Positions 1 to 6,987 are shown, counted from the first letter of the stretch. The stretch: DNA of 21,032 nucleotides from an uncultured Verrucomicrobiales bacterium (GCA_937905985.1 CALCWC010000041.1:1-21032); one strand, 5' to 3'. Made by a program: numbers and translations. The notes: generated by a model from the sequence alone, not told the origin.

Positions 1-53
1 TGAACTATGCCAGAAAAGGGTAGGATACGGAAAAGTTTTCATGCCGCAGCAAT

Positions 54-74
54 AAGATTTTAGATTTGGGATTT
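54..74 (-). repeat. Heptanucleotide repeat, inverted copy (3 units)
   Basis: Read on the minus strand this is three consecutive 7-base units, AAATCCC, AAATCTA and AAATCTT. It is the inverted counterpart of the six-unit array about 90 bp further right (167-208), so the two could pair as a stem. Related arrays occur at 3489-3528 and 6923-6960. No gene is visible in 1-227. The function is unknown. Confidence 0.6.
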
Positions 75-166
75 GTTTTTTGCATGCGGTGTGTGTGCAC
101 ACATGGCGTGAATGGCAGGCGGTTGTACAAGCGCGGTGGGTGTGCAGACGAGGTGTGCGTACAAAC

Positions 167-208
167 AAATCCTAAATCTTAAATCCCAAATCCGAAATCC
201 TAAATCCC
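167..208 (+). repeat. Heptanucleotide tandem repeat AAATCCN (6 units)
   Basis: Six exact-length 7-base units in tandem: AAATCCT, AAATCTT, AAATCCC, AAATCCG, AAATCCT, AAATCCC. The same unit recurs in two other intergenic regions of this window (3489-3528 and 6923-6960), so it is a dispersed intergenic repeat. It lies immediately downstream of the ankyrin gene's terminator hairpin as read on the minus strand. The period of 7 is not a multiple of 3, which argues against a coding origin. Confidence 0.75.
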
Positions 209-227
209 GCAGTACGCATACTGCGGG
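206..227 (-). terminator. Hairpin terminator of the ankyrin-protein gene
   Basis: A perfect 9-bp stem (CCCGCAGTA at 206-214 with TACTGCGGG at 219-227) and a 4-base loop abut the stop codon of the minus-strand ankyrin gene. On the minus strand the stem is followed by ATTTAGGATTT, which is T-rich but not a clean T-run, so intrinsic termination is likely but possibly weak. Confidence 0.6.
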
Positions 228-2024
228 TCAGAATTCCTCCCCGTGTTGGAGGATGAATTCCCCAATCCGCGCTTTGAGGCGGAATTTCCAGGATTGGTCG
301 CCGCTTTCCAGTTCGTCAAGGGCATCCGGGTTGTTCAGGTGTTTGATGATGGCCTCGTGTTTCTCTGCGGCCTCTGCGGCACCGATGTCGCGCATGGCTT
401 GCAGCAGGCTTTGCCGCTGAACGGGGCTCATCTGGCCGCCCCAGAGCCTGGCGGTGGAGGTGAGCAGGCCTGCGGTTTGCACGGCGGGGTGCGTGGCGGT
501 GTCGGGATGTTTCTCCATCCATTCCTCCACGGCGCCCTCCTCCGGCTGCGGCAGGTGCGCGCGGCGCACGAGCGCGCAGATGGCCCCCGCCTGCAGCGCG
601 GGGTCCGTGGCATCACCTGCATAGCGTTGCAAGGTGTCCGCGGCTTCCTGCGTGGGCGTGGCGCTCAGCAGGGAGAGCAGGGTGCAGGCTTCTTCCTGCA
701 TGCCGCGTGAGTTCATTTCTTGTGCTATGCGGCACACTTTTTGCGGCGGCAGGGCAAGCTGGGAGTTCTCTCCCTGCGCCACCTCGAGCATGGCGGGCAG
801 CAGGCTGGTGCCGCCGTGCTTCTCCCACGCGTCCAAATCCTGCCAGATGGGCAGGGCGGTGATGATTTCCGCGGTTTTCTGCGGGTCCGTGCGCAGCAGC
901 AGGCCCAGCGCGCTGCTGTGGATGTTGTGCTCGCAGCAGCAGTCCTGGTCCTCGTGCGTTTCCGTAACCAGGGCCGCCACGCGGCTGAACAAATCCGGGT
1001 CGCCCGCGGGAAGGGCGCGCTGCAGCATGTCGGCGCGCACCACCTGGTGGTGCAGCTCCTCTCCCTCCGTGAAGACGCTGGGATTCGGCTGGATGGCGTA
1101 TCCCGCGCGGCGCAGGGCATCCGCCCAGGCAGGCACGGCGCAGATGATGTCCGCCGCGCTGGGCTCCTCCTCTTCCTCCACGTTGGGGTTGGCTCCCAGG
1201 CGGAGCAGGGTCTCGCTGGTGCGCAGCGCGTAAGCGAGCGTCTCCGCATCCGGAGAATGCCATGCGGCGTTGGCTGTGTTCCGCAGTGCGGTGTCCAGCG
1301 CTGCGCGGCTCACGTTCGGTTTCCATTCCACCAGCGTTTGGATGATGGGTGTGCAATCGCCCTCGTAACACGCCGTGGCAACGGTGATGAATTCATCCAC
1401 CGTTTCCTGCGGAAGGGTTTTCACAAACTCCCCCTGCCGCAGCAGCAGGGCGTGCCAGCCGTTCAGGACGGTGAGGAAGACGCTTTCATCGCTCGGCGGG
1501 CATCCCATATCCAGCAGCGCGGCAAACACGCGTTCTCGCGGCATATTGTCGCTTGCCGCCTGTGCGGCCTGCACCATGGCCCCCGGTTCCGGGCGCGCTC
1601 CGGCGCGGTGCAGCACTTCAATCAGTTGCAGTGCGGCTTCCTCGTCGCTGTCGTCGTGCCCGCCCCTTCCCACGGCCAGGGCGAGCGGGGTGAGCCCTGC
1701 TTCCGTGGCGGCGTTGGGATCCGCGCCGTCCGCCAGCAGGCAGCGCGCCAGCTCGGGTTTCTTGAAGAAGCAGGCGGCGTGCAGGATGCTCACGCCGCCG
1801 GGCGTGGTGAGCCGCGTGTCGTCCGCATCCTGGAAGCGTTCATAAAGCTTGGTGAATTCCACCACGGCATCCCAGTCCGGGAAGATGGACTCCGCTCGGC
1901 TGTCGAACGGGGCTTCCTGGATTTCCTGCATGAGCTGGGCGAGCTCCTGCGCGGCCTGCGGGGTGGCGTGGCTGTACTGGGTGTCGCAGCAGCACAGGGC
2001 TGCCCCCAGCGCCAGGGCAAGCAT
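228..2024 (-). CDS. Ankyrin-repeat protein, probable lipoprotein
   Basis: The protein is about 598 residues with a short hydrophobic N-terminus (MLALALGAALCCC) that resembles a lipoprotein or Sec signal peptide with a cysteine cluster, so the product is probably envelope-anchored. Ankyrin-like helices follow at about residues 75-145 (GVSILHAACFFKKPELARCL, then LLADGADPNA, then AGLTPLALAV). Degenerate repeats continue later (LLRLGANPNVEEEE), and the C-terminal half is a helical, Ala/Glu-rich region of unknown family. Ankyrin repeats bind partner proteins; no enzymatic motif is visible. I chose the ATG at 2022-2024 because AGAGGA lies 9 bases upstream and the signal peptide then starts cleanly. 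An in-frame ATG at 2043-2045 would add MLRGRRI, overlap the upstream ribonuclease stop by 7 bp and has no visible Shine-Dalgarno. The gene is co-directional with and almost touches the ribonuclease gene, so the two are likely co-transcribed. Confidence 0.8.
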   Translation of the reverse strand: MLALALGAALCCCDTQYSHATPQAAQELAQLMQEIQEAPFDSRAESIFPDWDAVVEFTKLYERFQDADDTRLTTPGGVSILHAACFFKKPELARCLLADGADPNAATEAGLTPLALAVGRGGHDDSDEEAALQLIEVLHRAGARPEPGAMVQAAQAASDNMPRERVFAALLDMGCPPSDESVFLTVLNGWHALLLRQGEFVKTLPQETVDEFITVATACYEGDCTPIIQTLVEWKPNVSRAALDTALRNTANAAWHSPDAETLAYALRTSETLLRLGANPNVEEEEEPSAADIICAVPAWADALRRAGYAIQPNPSVFTEGEELHHQVVRADMLQRALPAGDPDLFSRVAALVTETHEDQDCCCEHNIHSSALGLLLRTDPQKTAEIITALPIWQDLDAWEKHGGTSLLPAMLEVAQGENSQLALPPQKVCRIAQEMNSRGMQEEACTLLSLLSATPTQEAADTLQRYAGDATDPALQAGAICALVRRAHLPQPEEGAVEEWMEKHPDTATHPAVQTAGLLTSTARLWGGQMSPVQRQSLLQAMRDIGAAEAAEKHEAIIKHLNNPDALDELESGDQSWKFRLKARIGEFILQHGEEF

Positions 2025-2038
2025 GATCCGGCGTCCTC

Positions 2039-3448
2039 TCAGCATGTGACCGTCGTGTTCAGGTGTGCCACATGGACCTCACCGCCGTGGAACTCTTGCA
2101 GGGCCTGCTTCATGGCGGCGGTGCATTCCTTCTCGCCGTGCACCAGGAACACCTTCTCCTTGCGGCCGCCCGTGGCTTTGAAGTAGCGCAGCAGCTCATC
2201 GTGGTCCGCATGGCCGGAGAAGGAATCCAGCGTTTGCACCCGTGCGCGCACCGGAAACCTGTCGCCCAGGATGGAGACTTCCCTGGCACCGTCCATGATG
2301 CGGCGGCCGAGGGTGTTGGCGGCGCAGTATCCAACAAAGAGGACGGTGTTGCTGGGTGTTCCGATACCGTTTTTAAGGTGGTGGAGGATGCGGCCGGCCT
2401 CACACATGCCGGAGGCGGAGATGATGATGGCCTTCTCGCGGAGGTTGTTGATTTTCTGGGATTCGGAGACGGTGCGCACCATGTGGAGCTGCTCGAATCC
2501 GAAGGGGTCGCGCTCCTCGAAGAGGAAGGTGTAGAGCTCCTTGTTGAAGCATTCCGGGTGCAGGCGGAAAATCTCCGTGGCGCTCACCGCCATCGGGCTG
2601 TCCACGTACACGGGGTAGTAGTCGCGGATGGTGCCGTTCTTGTACGCACGGTTCAGCAGGTAGAGCAGCTGCTGCGTGCGCTCCACCGCAAAGGACGGGA
2701 TGTACACGTTGCCGCCGCGTCCCATCGCATCGCGGATGGTCTTGCAGAACAGATCGTCGCTGCGCGTCGGCGCCTCGTGGTGACGCCCGCCGTACGTGCA
2801 TTCCATCAGCATGATGTCCACGTCCTCCACAGGCACGGGGTCGCGCAGGAGCTCGTTGTTGCCGCGCCCCACATCACCGCTGAACAGCAGGCGCTTGTGC
2901 CGCCCGTCTTCCTCGTCGTCGAACTCCAGCAGCACCTGGGATGCTCCCAGAATGTGCCCCGCGTCGATGAGCGTCATGGTCACGCCGGGCAGGATGGGGA
3001 AGGGGGTGTCGTAGTTGATGCTGATGAAGCGGCGCAGGCAGGCTTCCGCATCCTGCTCGGTGTAGATGACCTGCGCCACCTCGCCGCTGCCGCCCTTGCG
3101 CTTGTCCATCTTGTTGAGGAACTTGCAGTCGCTCTCCTGGATGCGCGCCGCGTCCGCCAGCATGATTTGGCACAGGTCGCGTGTGGCGTCTGTGCAGAAG
3201 ATGAAGCCCTTGTAGCCCTTCTTCACCAGGTTCGGCAGGTTGCCCGAGTGGTCGATGTGCGCGTGCGACAGAACCACCGCGTCCACCGTGGCGGGGTCGA
3301 AGTACGGGAAATCCCGATTGATGCGCAATTCGTCATCGCGATGTCCCTGGAACATGCCGCAATCCAGCAGGATGCGCTTGCCGTTGATTTCCAGCAAATG
3401 CTGGGATCCCGTCGTGGTCTCCGCTGCTCCGCAAAAATGTATTTTCAT
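2039..3448 (-). CDS. Metallo-beta-lactamase / beta-CASP RNA-processing exonuclease family protein
   Basis: This 469-residue protein has the layout of bacterial YSH1/CPSF73-like ribonucleases. The metal-binding motif HAHIDH is at about residues 62-67, with further ligands at H165 (DAGHILG) and D192 (SGDVGR). The beta-CASP insert carries PSFAVERTQQ, DSPMAVSATEIF and SASGMCEAGRI. The C-terminal RMMBL part has FSGHADHDEL and VHGEKE. The family comprises Zn-dependent RNA nucleases acting in the cytoplasm, and the RNA target here cannot be read from the sequence. The start at 3446-3448 gives the standard MKIHFCGAA opening of the family. A sigma70-like promoter lies immediately upstream, close enough that the mRNA may be leaderless. 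It is the first gene of a probable two-gene unit with the ankyrin gene. Confidence 0.93.
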   Translation of the reverse strand: MKIHFCGAAETTTGSQHLLEINGKRILLDCGMFQGHRDDELRINRDFPYFDPATVDAVVLSHAHIDHSGNLPNLVKKGYKGFIFCTDATRDLCQIMLADAARIQESDCKFLNKMDKRKGGSGEVAQVIYTEQDAEACLRRFISINYDTPFPILPGVTMTLIDAGHILGASQVLLEFDDEEDGRHKRLLFSGDVGRGNNELLRDPVPVEDVDIMLMECTYGGRHHEAPTRSDDLFCKTIRDAMGRGGNVYIPSFAVERTQQLLYLLNRAYKNGTIRDYYPVYVDSPMAVSATEIFRLHPECFNKELYTFLFEERDPFGFEQLHMVRTVSESQKINNLREKAIIISASGMCEAGRILHHLKNGIGTPSNTVLFVGYCAANTLGRRIMDGAREVSILGDRFPVRARVQTLDSFSGHADHDELLRYFKATGGRKEKVFLVHGEKECTAAMKQALQEFHGGEVHVAHLNTTVTC

Positions 3449-3455
3449 ACCCTAT

Positions 3456-3484
3456 ATCGTACGGCAAGCGCCTCGATTGTTCAA
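3456..3484 (-). promoter_or_regulatory. Promoter of the beta-CASP ribonuclease gene
   Basis: On the minus strand there is a -35-like TTGAAC (3479-3484), a 17-bp spacer and a -10-like TACGAT (3456-3461). Only 7 bases separate the -10 box from the ATG at 3446-3448, so initiation at the usual distance would begin at or next to the A of the start codon. The boxes match consensus well but the assignment is by eye. Confidence 0.55.
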
Positions 3485-3488
3485 GAAA

Positions 3489-3528
3489 AAATCTTAAATC
3501 CCAACCTCGAAATCCTCAATTTCCCCGC
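3489..3528 (+). repeat. Heptanucleotide repeat copy plus CAATTTCCCCGC tail
   Basis: The units are AAATCTT, AAATCCC, AACCTCG (degenerate) and AAATCCT, followed by the 12-base tail CAATTTCCCCGC. The same tail follows the array at 6923-6960, so array and tail travel together as one ~40-bp dispersed element. Confidence 0.7.
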
Positions 3529-3534
3529 CTATCC

Positions 3535-3559
3535 CCTACAGCTTTTGGAATACTGTAGG
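3535..3559. promoter_or_regulatory. Palindromic site 1, upstream operator-like element
   Basis: CCTACAG (3535-3541) and CTGTAGG (3553-3559) form an inverted repeat around an 11-base centre. The inner 19 bases (3538-3556) match the promoter-embedded palindrome at 3695-3713 at 14 of 19 positions, sharing the ends ACAG…AATACTGT. The two sites are 157 bp apart, close to 15 helical turns. A regulator binding both sites with DNA looping is an inference. Confidence 0.5.
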
Positions 3560-3595
3560 AGGACAACGACCCCGCAAACCCATATACGGCGCGGG

Positions 3596-3642
3596 TTACA
3601 TGGGATTGGGCGCATTGGCTGCAGTCGGGCGGGCTTACATGG
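3596..3642 (+). repeat. Direct repeat TTACATGG (two copies, 39 bp apart)
   Basis: CGGGTTACATGG ends at 3603 and CGGGCTTACATGG ends at 3642, so the same motif with the same G-rich left flank occurs twice between operator-like site 1 and the promoter. These could be regulator sites for the protease gene. The rest of 3560-3670 shows no recognisable gene. Confidence 0.35.
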
Positions 3643-3669
3643 CAAACCGCAAATTTCACCACAATGACG

Positions 3670-3687
3670 CGAAAATTTCCATTTTCG
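3670..3687. promoter_or_regulatory. Palindrome next to the -35 box
   Basis: A perfect 7-bp inverted repeat, CGAAAAT (3670-3676), TTCC, ATTTTCG (3681-3687), ends one base before the -35 hexamer of the protease promoter. The position is typical of an activator or repressor site. It is too AT-rich and too far upstream to be a terminator of a known gene. Confidence 0.4.
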
Positions 3688-3688
3688 T

Positions 3689-3718
3689 TTGACAACAGTA
3701 TTCCAAATACTGTATGCT
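3689..3718 (+). promoter_or_regulatory. Promoter with embedded 19-bp operator, IdeS-like protease gene
   Basis: There is a consensus -35 TTGACA (3689-3694), an 18-bp spacer and a -10 TATGCT (3713-3718). The spacer is almost exactly filled by the palindrome ACAGTATTCCAAATACTGT (3695-3713; 8-bp arms around CCA). A protein bound there would block RNA polymerase, so repression is the simplest reading. The predicted leader is about 44 bases to the ATG at 3769. Confidence 0.65.
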
Positions 3719-3768
3719 AACCGCTCATCAGGGTGACCGACCTTGTTTTCAACCAATAACAGAAAGAA

Positions 3769-6018
3769 ATGAAAAAGACACTTACACTGCTTGCGCTTTT
3801 GGGAATGATGGCCGCCACTCCGCTGAACGCCACCGAGCACTGGTGGAAAGGCGTTTCAATCAACAAGGAAACAAACCTTCTTGAGGGCGGATACACATCA
3901 TACAAGCGCTCTCCAAGCATAGACTGGGACATGTGCTGGGCAGCCTCGGCTGCAAATGCGATTGCGTGGTGGCAAGACCGTGTGGAAGAAAATGGTGCTC
4001 TGATTATCCCGGAGGGAACACCGCGAGGATATGAAGTATGGGATAACATCCGTCTGTGGTGGAAAAACAAGGGAGGTTTTCCTGGGACAGCCATCCAACA
4101 TTGGATGACTGGTTGGGAGGGGCTGTACTCCGTCGAGAGTTATGCCCAGACCGCACTTGAATCATCGGGTATACAGCATAGCGGCTACTACAATCGTCTT
4201 GCCGGTGCCAATCTCAGCAGCTCAGACTACGGCAACTCATCCGGGGCAAATCATGAGCAGTACGAGGCCCACCCTGAGACGGATTGGCGCTACAAGTACA
4301 AATATACCATGATTCAAACGTATAGGTTCTTGTCTAGCAACGCCGAGAGTCCAGACAAAACCCTCTACCAATCTGCTTCCGAGAGAATCATCCAATACAT
4401 GGATGACGACTACGCCGTGTTGTTCTCTACCCCTTCCCATGCAATGACGGTTTATGGGGTCAACGCAAATGAAGAGGGGCTGATAGACAAGTTCTATATA
4501 TCAGACAACAACGATATAGGTGCAGCAAAAGGCAAGTACAGTGAACTTAGCATTTTTCCCTCTGACGAGAGTTCAGCAAATGGCCCTGGGCTAATGGACT
4601 CCAATTACTGGGGGAATTCTCATACGATTCGAGACATTTGCGTTTTGCGCACCACGGGCATCCGCTTCCTGGACTATGATGTGCGCATTGGAAAGAACCT
4701 CGTGGATGATAATGAGTTCCTCTTCTCCCATTATTGCAACCTCATTGTGGACGGCGAGGAAGACTACAAGCTTCAATACGACTTGCGTGATGCCAGCGTG
4801 GATGGCAGCCCCGTGGATGCCAAAAAGGTGGTGCCGTATACCATGGACGAGGGAGATGGATTCACATCATATCATGAACTCTACACTGACGAAGTGGTAA
4901 CCACAGGTGACATGCACCTGCAGGGCGGCCAGGTGACCCTGATTGATTGTGACGCAAAGCGCAAGGAACTGGACGGCGGCGGACGAATCGAGGGTGCCAT
5001 CAGCTTTGAGAATTCAAAGGTGGCCGGAACCGACCGTACCCTGAAAGTGGACCGCACGGACACTATCGCCGGGAAAATCAACCTGAGCGCCACCAGCGGC
5101 ACCAACACGCTGGAGGTGACGGAAGGCAACACCGCCACCTTCGGCACGCTCACGGGTGAGGGCAGCTTGGATAAGACCGGCCAGGGCGCTGCGGAGGTGA
5201 CAGGCGATGTCATGCTCGTGGGCGATATCCGCGTGCATGAGGGCAGCTTCATCTTCGGCAAGGATGCCACCATCTCGGAGACCACCGCCCTCACCGTGGA
5301 TGCATGTGCCCGCGTGCAGGGCAAGGAGGGCAAGTCCCTCTCGCTCACCATCACCTCCGGTGTGCAAGTCAATGACGGTGCGCTGACCTTGACCACCACC
5401 GTGAAGGGCGGTACCCTCAAGGGCTGCGGTACGTTTGCTGATGTCACCGTGGACAGTGGCACGCTCATTGTGGGCAACTCCCCCGGCCGCCAGACCTACA
5501 CCGGCGACCTTGACGTGAAAGCAGGTGACATTGTGTTCAGTGTTTCCGACTGGAGTACCGCCGCCACAGACCAGCTCAATGGATGGAGCAACGATGCGTA
5601 CTCCAACTTGAAATTGAGCGGCACCAATGAACTCACGTTTGGCGATGCTGCCAATTTGAAGTTCGCCGTGGGAGGAGACGCTCTCGCCACCCTTCTTGGA
5701 GGCACGGGCGACTTCTCCATGGATATTGCCACGGGTATCGGCAACACGAATGTCTTTACCTCGGATTTCCTGCAACACCTTGCCTTGCAAACGAAGTTCT
5801 ACGTTGCTACCGAGGAGGGAGCCTTTGCCAACGGGCCTGGCCTGGACGCTGGCACTGAGCTCAATTCCCGCATCTACAACCTTGCGTACAATCTCAAGGA
5901 CGGCGGCGTGCTCAGCCTCTCCGGCTCCTTTGAACAACAAGTTGTACCGGAACCCGCCACAGGCACGCTCTCCCTGCTGGCTCTCTGCGCACTCGCCTCA
6001 CGTCGCCGCAGGAAGTAG
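3769..6018 (+). CDS. Secreted IdeS-like (C66) cysteine protease with beta-strand stalk and PEP-CTERM signal
   Basis: The protein has 749 residues. Residues 1 to ~21 are a Sec signal peptide (MKKTLTLLALLGMMAATPLNA). Residues ~22-300 look like a papain-fold protease of the IdeS/Mac-1 family: Cys56 in DMCWAASAANAIAWW, His224 in PSHAMTVYG and Asp246 in YISDNND. The C-H spacing of 168 and H-D spacing of 22 equal those I recall for streptococcal IdeS (C94, H262, D284). Residues ~380-720 are repetitive, Gly/Thr-rich autotransporter-associated beta-strand sequence (GEGSLDKTGQGAAEVTG; GTLIVGNSPGRQTYTGDL). The end is a PEP-CTERM tripartite signal (VPEP at 726-729, hydrophobic stretch, RRRRK), used by exosortase for surface sorting. 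IdeS cleaves immunoglobulin G, but the substrate here is unknown. The protease half is visibly lower in GC than the stalk half, suggesting a domain fusion. The nearest upstream signal is only weak purine-rich AGAAAG. Confidence 0.85.
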   Translation: MKKTLTLLALLGMMAATPLNATEHWWKGVSINKETNLLEGGYTSYKRSPSIDWDMCWAASAANAIAWWQDRVEENGALIIPEGTPRGYEVWDNIRLWWKNKGGFPGTAIQHWMTGWEGLYSVESYAQTALESSGIQHSGYYNRLAGANLSSSDYGNSSGANHEQYEAHPETDWRYKYKYTMIQTYRFLSSNAESPDKTLYQSASERIIQYMDDDYAVLFSTPSHAMTVYGVNANEEGLIDKFYISDNNDIGAAKGKYSELSIFPSDESSANGPGLMDSNYWGNSHTIRDICVLRTTGIRFLDYDVRIGKNLVDDNEFLFSHYCNLIVDGEEDYKLQYDLRDASVDGSPVDAKKVVPYTMDEGDGFTSYHELYTDEVVTTGDMHLQGGQVTLIDCDAKRKELDGGGRIEGAISFENSKVAGTDRTLKVDRTDTIAGKINLSATSGTNTLEVTEGNTATFGTLTGEGSLDKTGQGAAEVTGDVMLVGDIRVHEGSFIFGKDATISETTALTVDACARVQGKEGKSLSLTITSGVQVNDGALTLTTTVKGGTLKGCGTFADVTVDSGTLIVGNSPGRQTYTGDLDVKAGDIVFSVSDWSTAATDQLNGWSNDAYSNLKLSGTNELTFGDAANLKFAVGGDALATLLGGTGDFSMDIATGIGNTNVFTSDFLQHLALQTKFYVATEEGAFANGPGLDAGTELNSRIYNLAYNLKDGGVLSLSGSFEQQVVPEPATGTLSLLALCALASRRRRK

Positions 6019-6042
6019 GGCATGCCTATCAAAGCCATTTCA

Positions 6043-6082
6043 CGCCCCGCCTGGCTCTCCGCCAAGCGGGGCGGTTTCTTTG
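6043..6082 (+). terminator. Rho-independent terminator of the protease gene
   Basis: The 8-bp stem CGCCCCGC (6043-6050) / GCGGGGCG (6066-6073), with a 15-base apical region that can add GGC/GCC pairs, is followed by GTTTCTTTG. It lies 24 bases after the stop codon. Confidence 0.75.
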
Positions 6083-6145
6083 AGCGCGGTCGATGTGGCT
6101 GGGCATGGGCGCAGGTCTTTACCCCTACCGCCACTGTGGAAAACA

Positions 6146-6178
6146 GAAACGCACCCGGTGACTAGTCGGGCGCGTTTC
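6146..6178 (-). terminator. Hairpin, possible minus-strand terminator
   Basis: GAAACGC (6146-6152) pairs with GCGTTTC (6172-6178), extended inward by CCCG/CGGG with one mismatch, giving about 11 bp around a GTGACTAGT loop. On the minus strand it is followed by TGTTTTCC, so it could stop transcripts reading leftward out of the histidine-kinase operon. Nothing else is recognisable in 6083-6262. Confidence 0.4.
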
Positions 6179-6262
6179 AAGAGTTGAGACTTAACAGAAC
6201 TGTCGTCTTCTGATGGACTCATCATAGAACACAGGTGACATAAGTCAAGATTTTTCTGATGT

Positions 6263-6922
6263 CATTGCCATTTCATAGCGCTCCGGTAGCGGAGCGCTAT
6301 CCCGCATGGTTGCAGGGTGAGATCTTGGAAAATCGGAAATTTGAGTTTGAGCAATTTTGCAGCCGCGTTCCAATGAAAATTGGAGAATGGCGTTCCGCCT
6401 ACGCCCTGCGGGCTATGGCGTGACAAGGATTGGTATGCAATGATTGGTGCCAACGAGCGCGGTTAGTAAGCGGGCGTTGGCGCTCATACGCCCCGCCATT
6501 CGGCGGGACTCTCTGCCGAGACGTACCAACGTGGTTATCCCCCACCCTTCCGGGATGGGGCTAACTTTGAGTCGCCATCGGCATGGCTCCAAGTTAGCCG
6601 CGCCAGAGGCGCGGTGAATGACGCGTTCACCCCGCCAACGGCGAGGTGGTTGCAAAGCCGGTTCATTGCATAAAGGCATGTGTGGTTGGTTTGCGGTGCG
6701 CAAATGTTTCATCTGGCAGCATGCCAGATGAAACCTGTCGTCTCCGCGCCGATAGGCGCGGCTATAATTGAGCCATCCCGATGGCGATGCAAGGTTAGCC
6801 CCACCCGGAAGGGTGGGGGGGTGTCCCCCTCCGCACTTTCAATTAACGGAGTCCCGCCGAATGGCGGGGCGGATGAGCGCCAAGGGTGGCTCCTCTCCGA
6901 GCGTTTTTATGGGATGGCAATG
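6263..6922. mobile_element. Element A: 660-bp foldback element with terminal inverted repeats and hairpin arrays
   Basis: The ends are CATTGCCATTTCATA (6263-6277) and TATGGGATGGCAATG (6908-6922), inverted repeats matching at 13 of 15 bases. Inside, the right part is an inverted copy of the left: 6479-6511 and 6849-6881 are reverse complements at 32 of 33 positions. The region around 6540-6572 mirrors about 6793-6825. The axis is a perfect 13-bp hairpin with a 3-base loop at 6706-6734. Each arm is a string of small hairpins, such as CCCGCC-ATTC-GGCGGG (6492-6507), CCGCGCC-AGA-GGCGCGG (near 6600) and CCCCACCC-GGAA-GGGTGGGG (6799-6818). An 11-bp hairpin at 6275-6300 overlaps the left end. There is no transposase and no credible ORF. 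It shares ends and linkers with element B at 17460-17943. It resembles a MITE or a REP/RAYT-type non-autonomous element; the true family is not identified. Confidence 0.7.
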
Positions 6923-6960
6923 ATCCTAAATCCCAAATCCGAAATCCTCAATTTCCCCGC
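6923..6960 (+). repeat. Heptanucleotide repeat copy abutting element A
   Basis: ATCCT, then AAATCCC, AAATCCG, AAATCCT and the tail CAATTTCCCCGC, starting at the base after the right end of element A. The array plus tail matches the copy at 3489-3528. The remaining bases to 6987 show nothing recognisable. Confidence 0.7.
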
Positions 6961-6987
6961 TTCTGTGTGGGTCAAAAGCGCTGACAC

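Noticed and set aside
3571..3604. A pseudoknot-like arrangement, CCCGC / CCCAT / GCGGG / ATGGG, possibly a riboswitch
   Set aside because: Stems are only 5 bp, alternative pairings exist, and the segment is upstream of the predicted transcription start of the protease gene, so it may never be RNA.
3600..3692. A possible 30-codon ORF (MGLGALAAVGRAYMANRKFH…) upstream of the protease promoter
   Set aside because: No Shine-Dalgarno, no promoter and no recognisable feature; it overlaps the palindromes of the control region.
6083..6262. Possible tRNA or small RNA in the gap between the terminator and element A
   Set aside because: No cloverleaf can be formed; only one hairpin (6146-6178) is evident, reported as a possible terminator.
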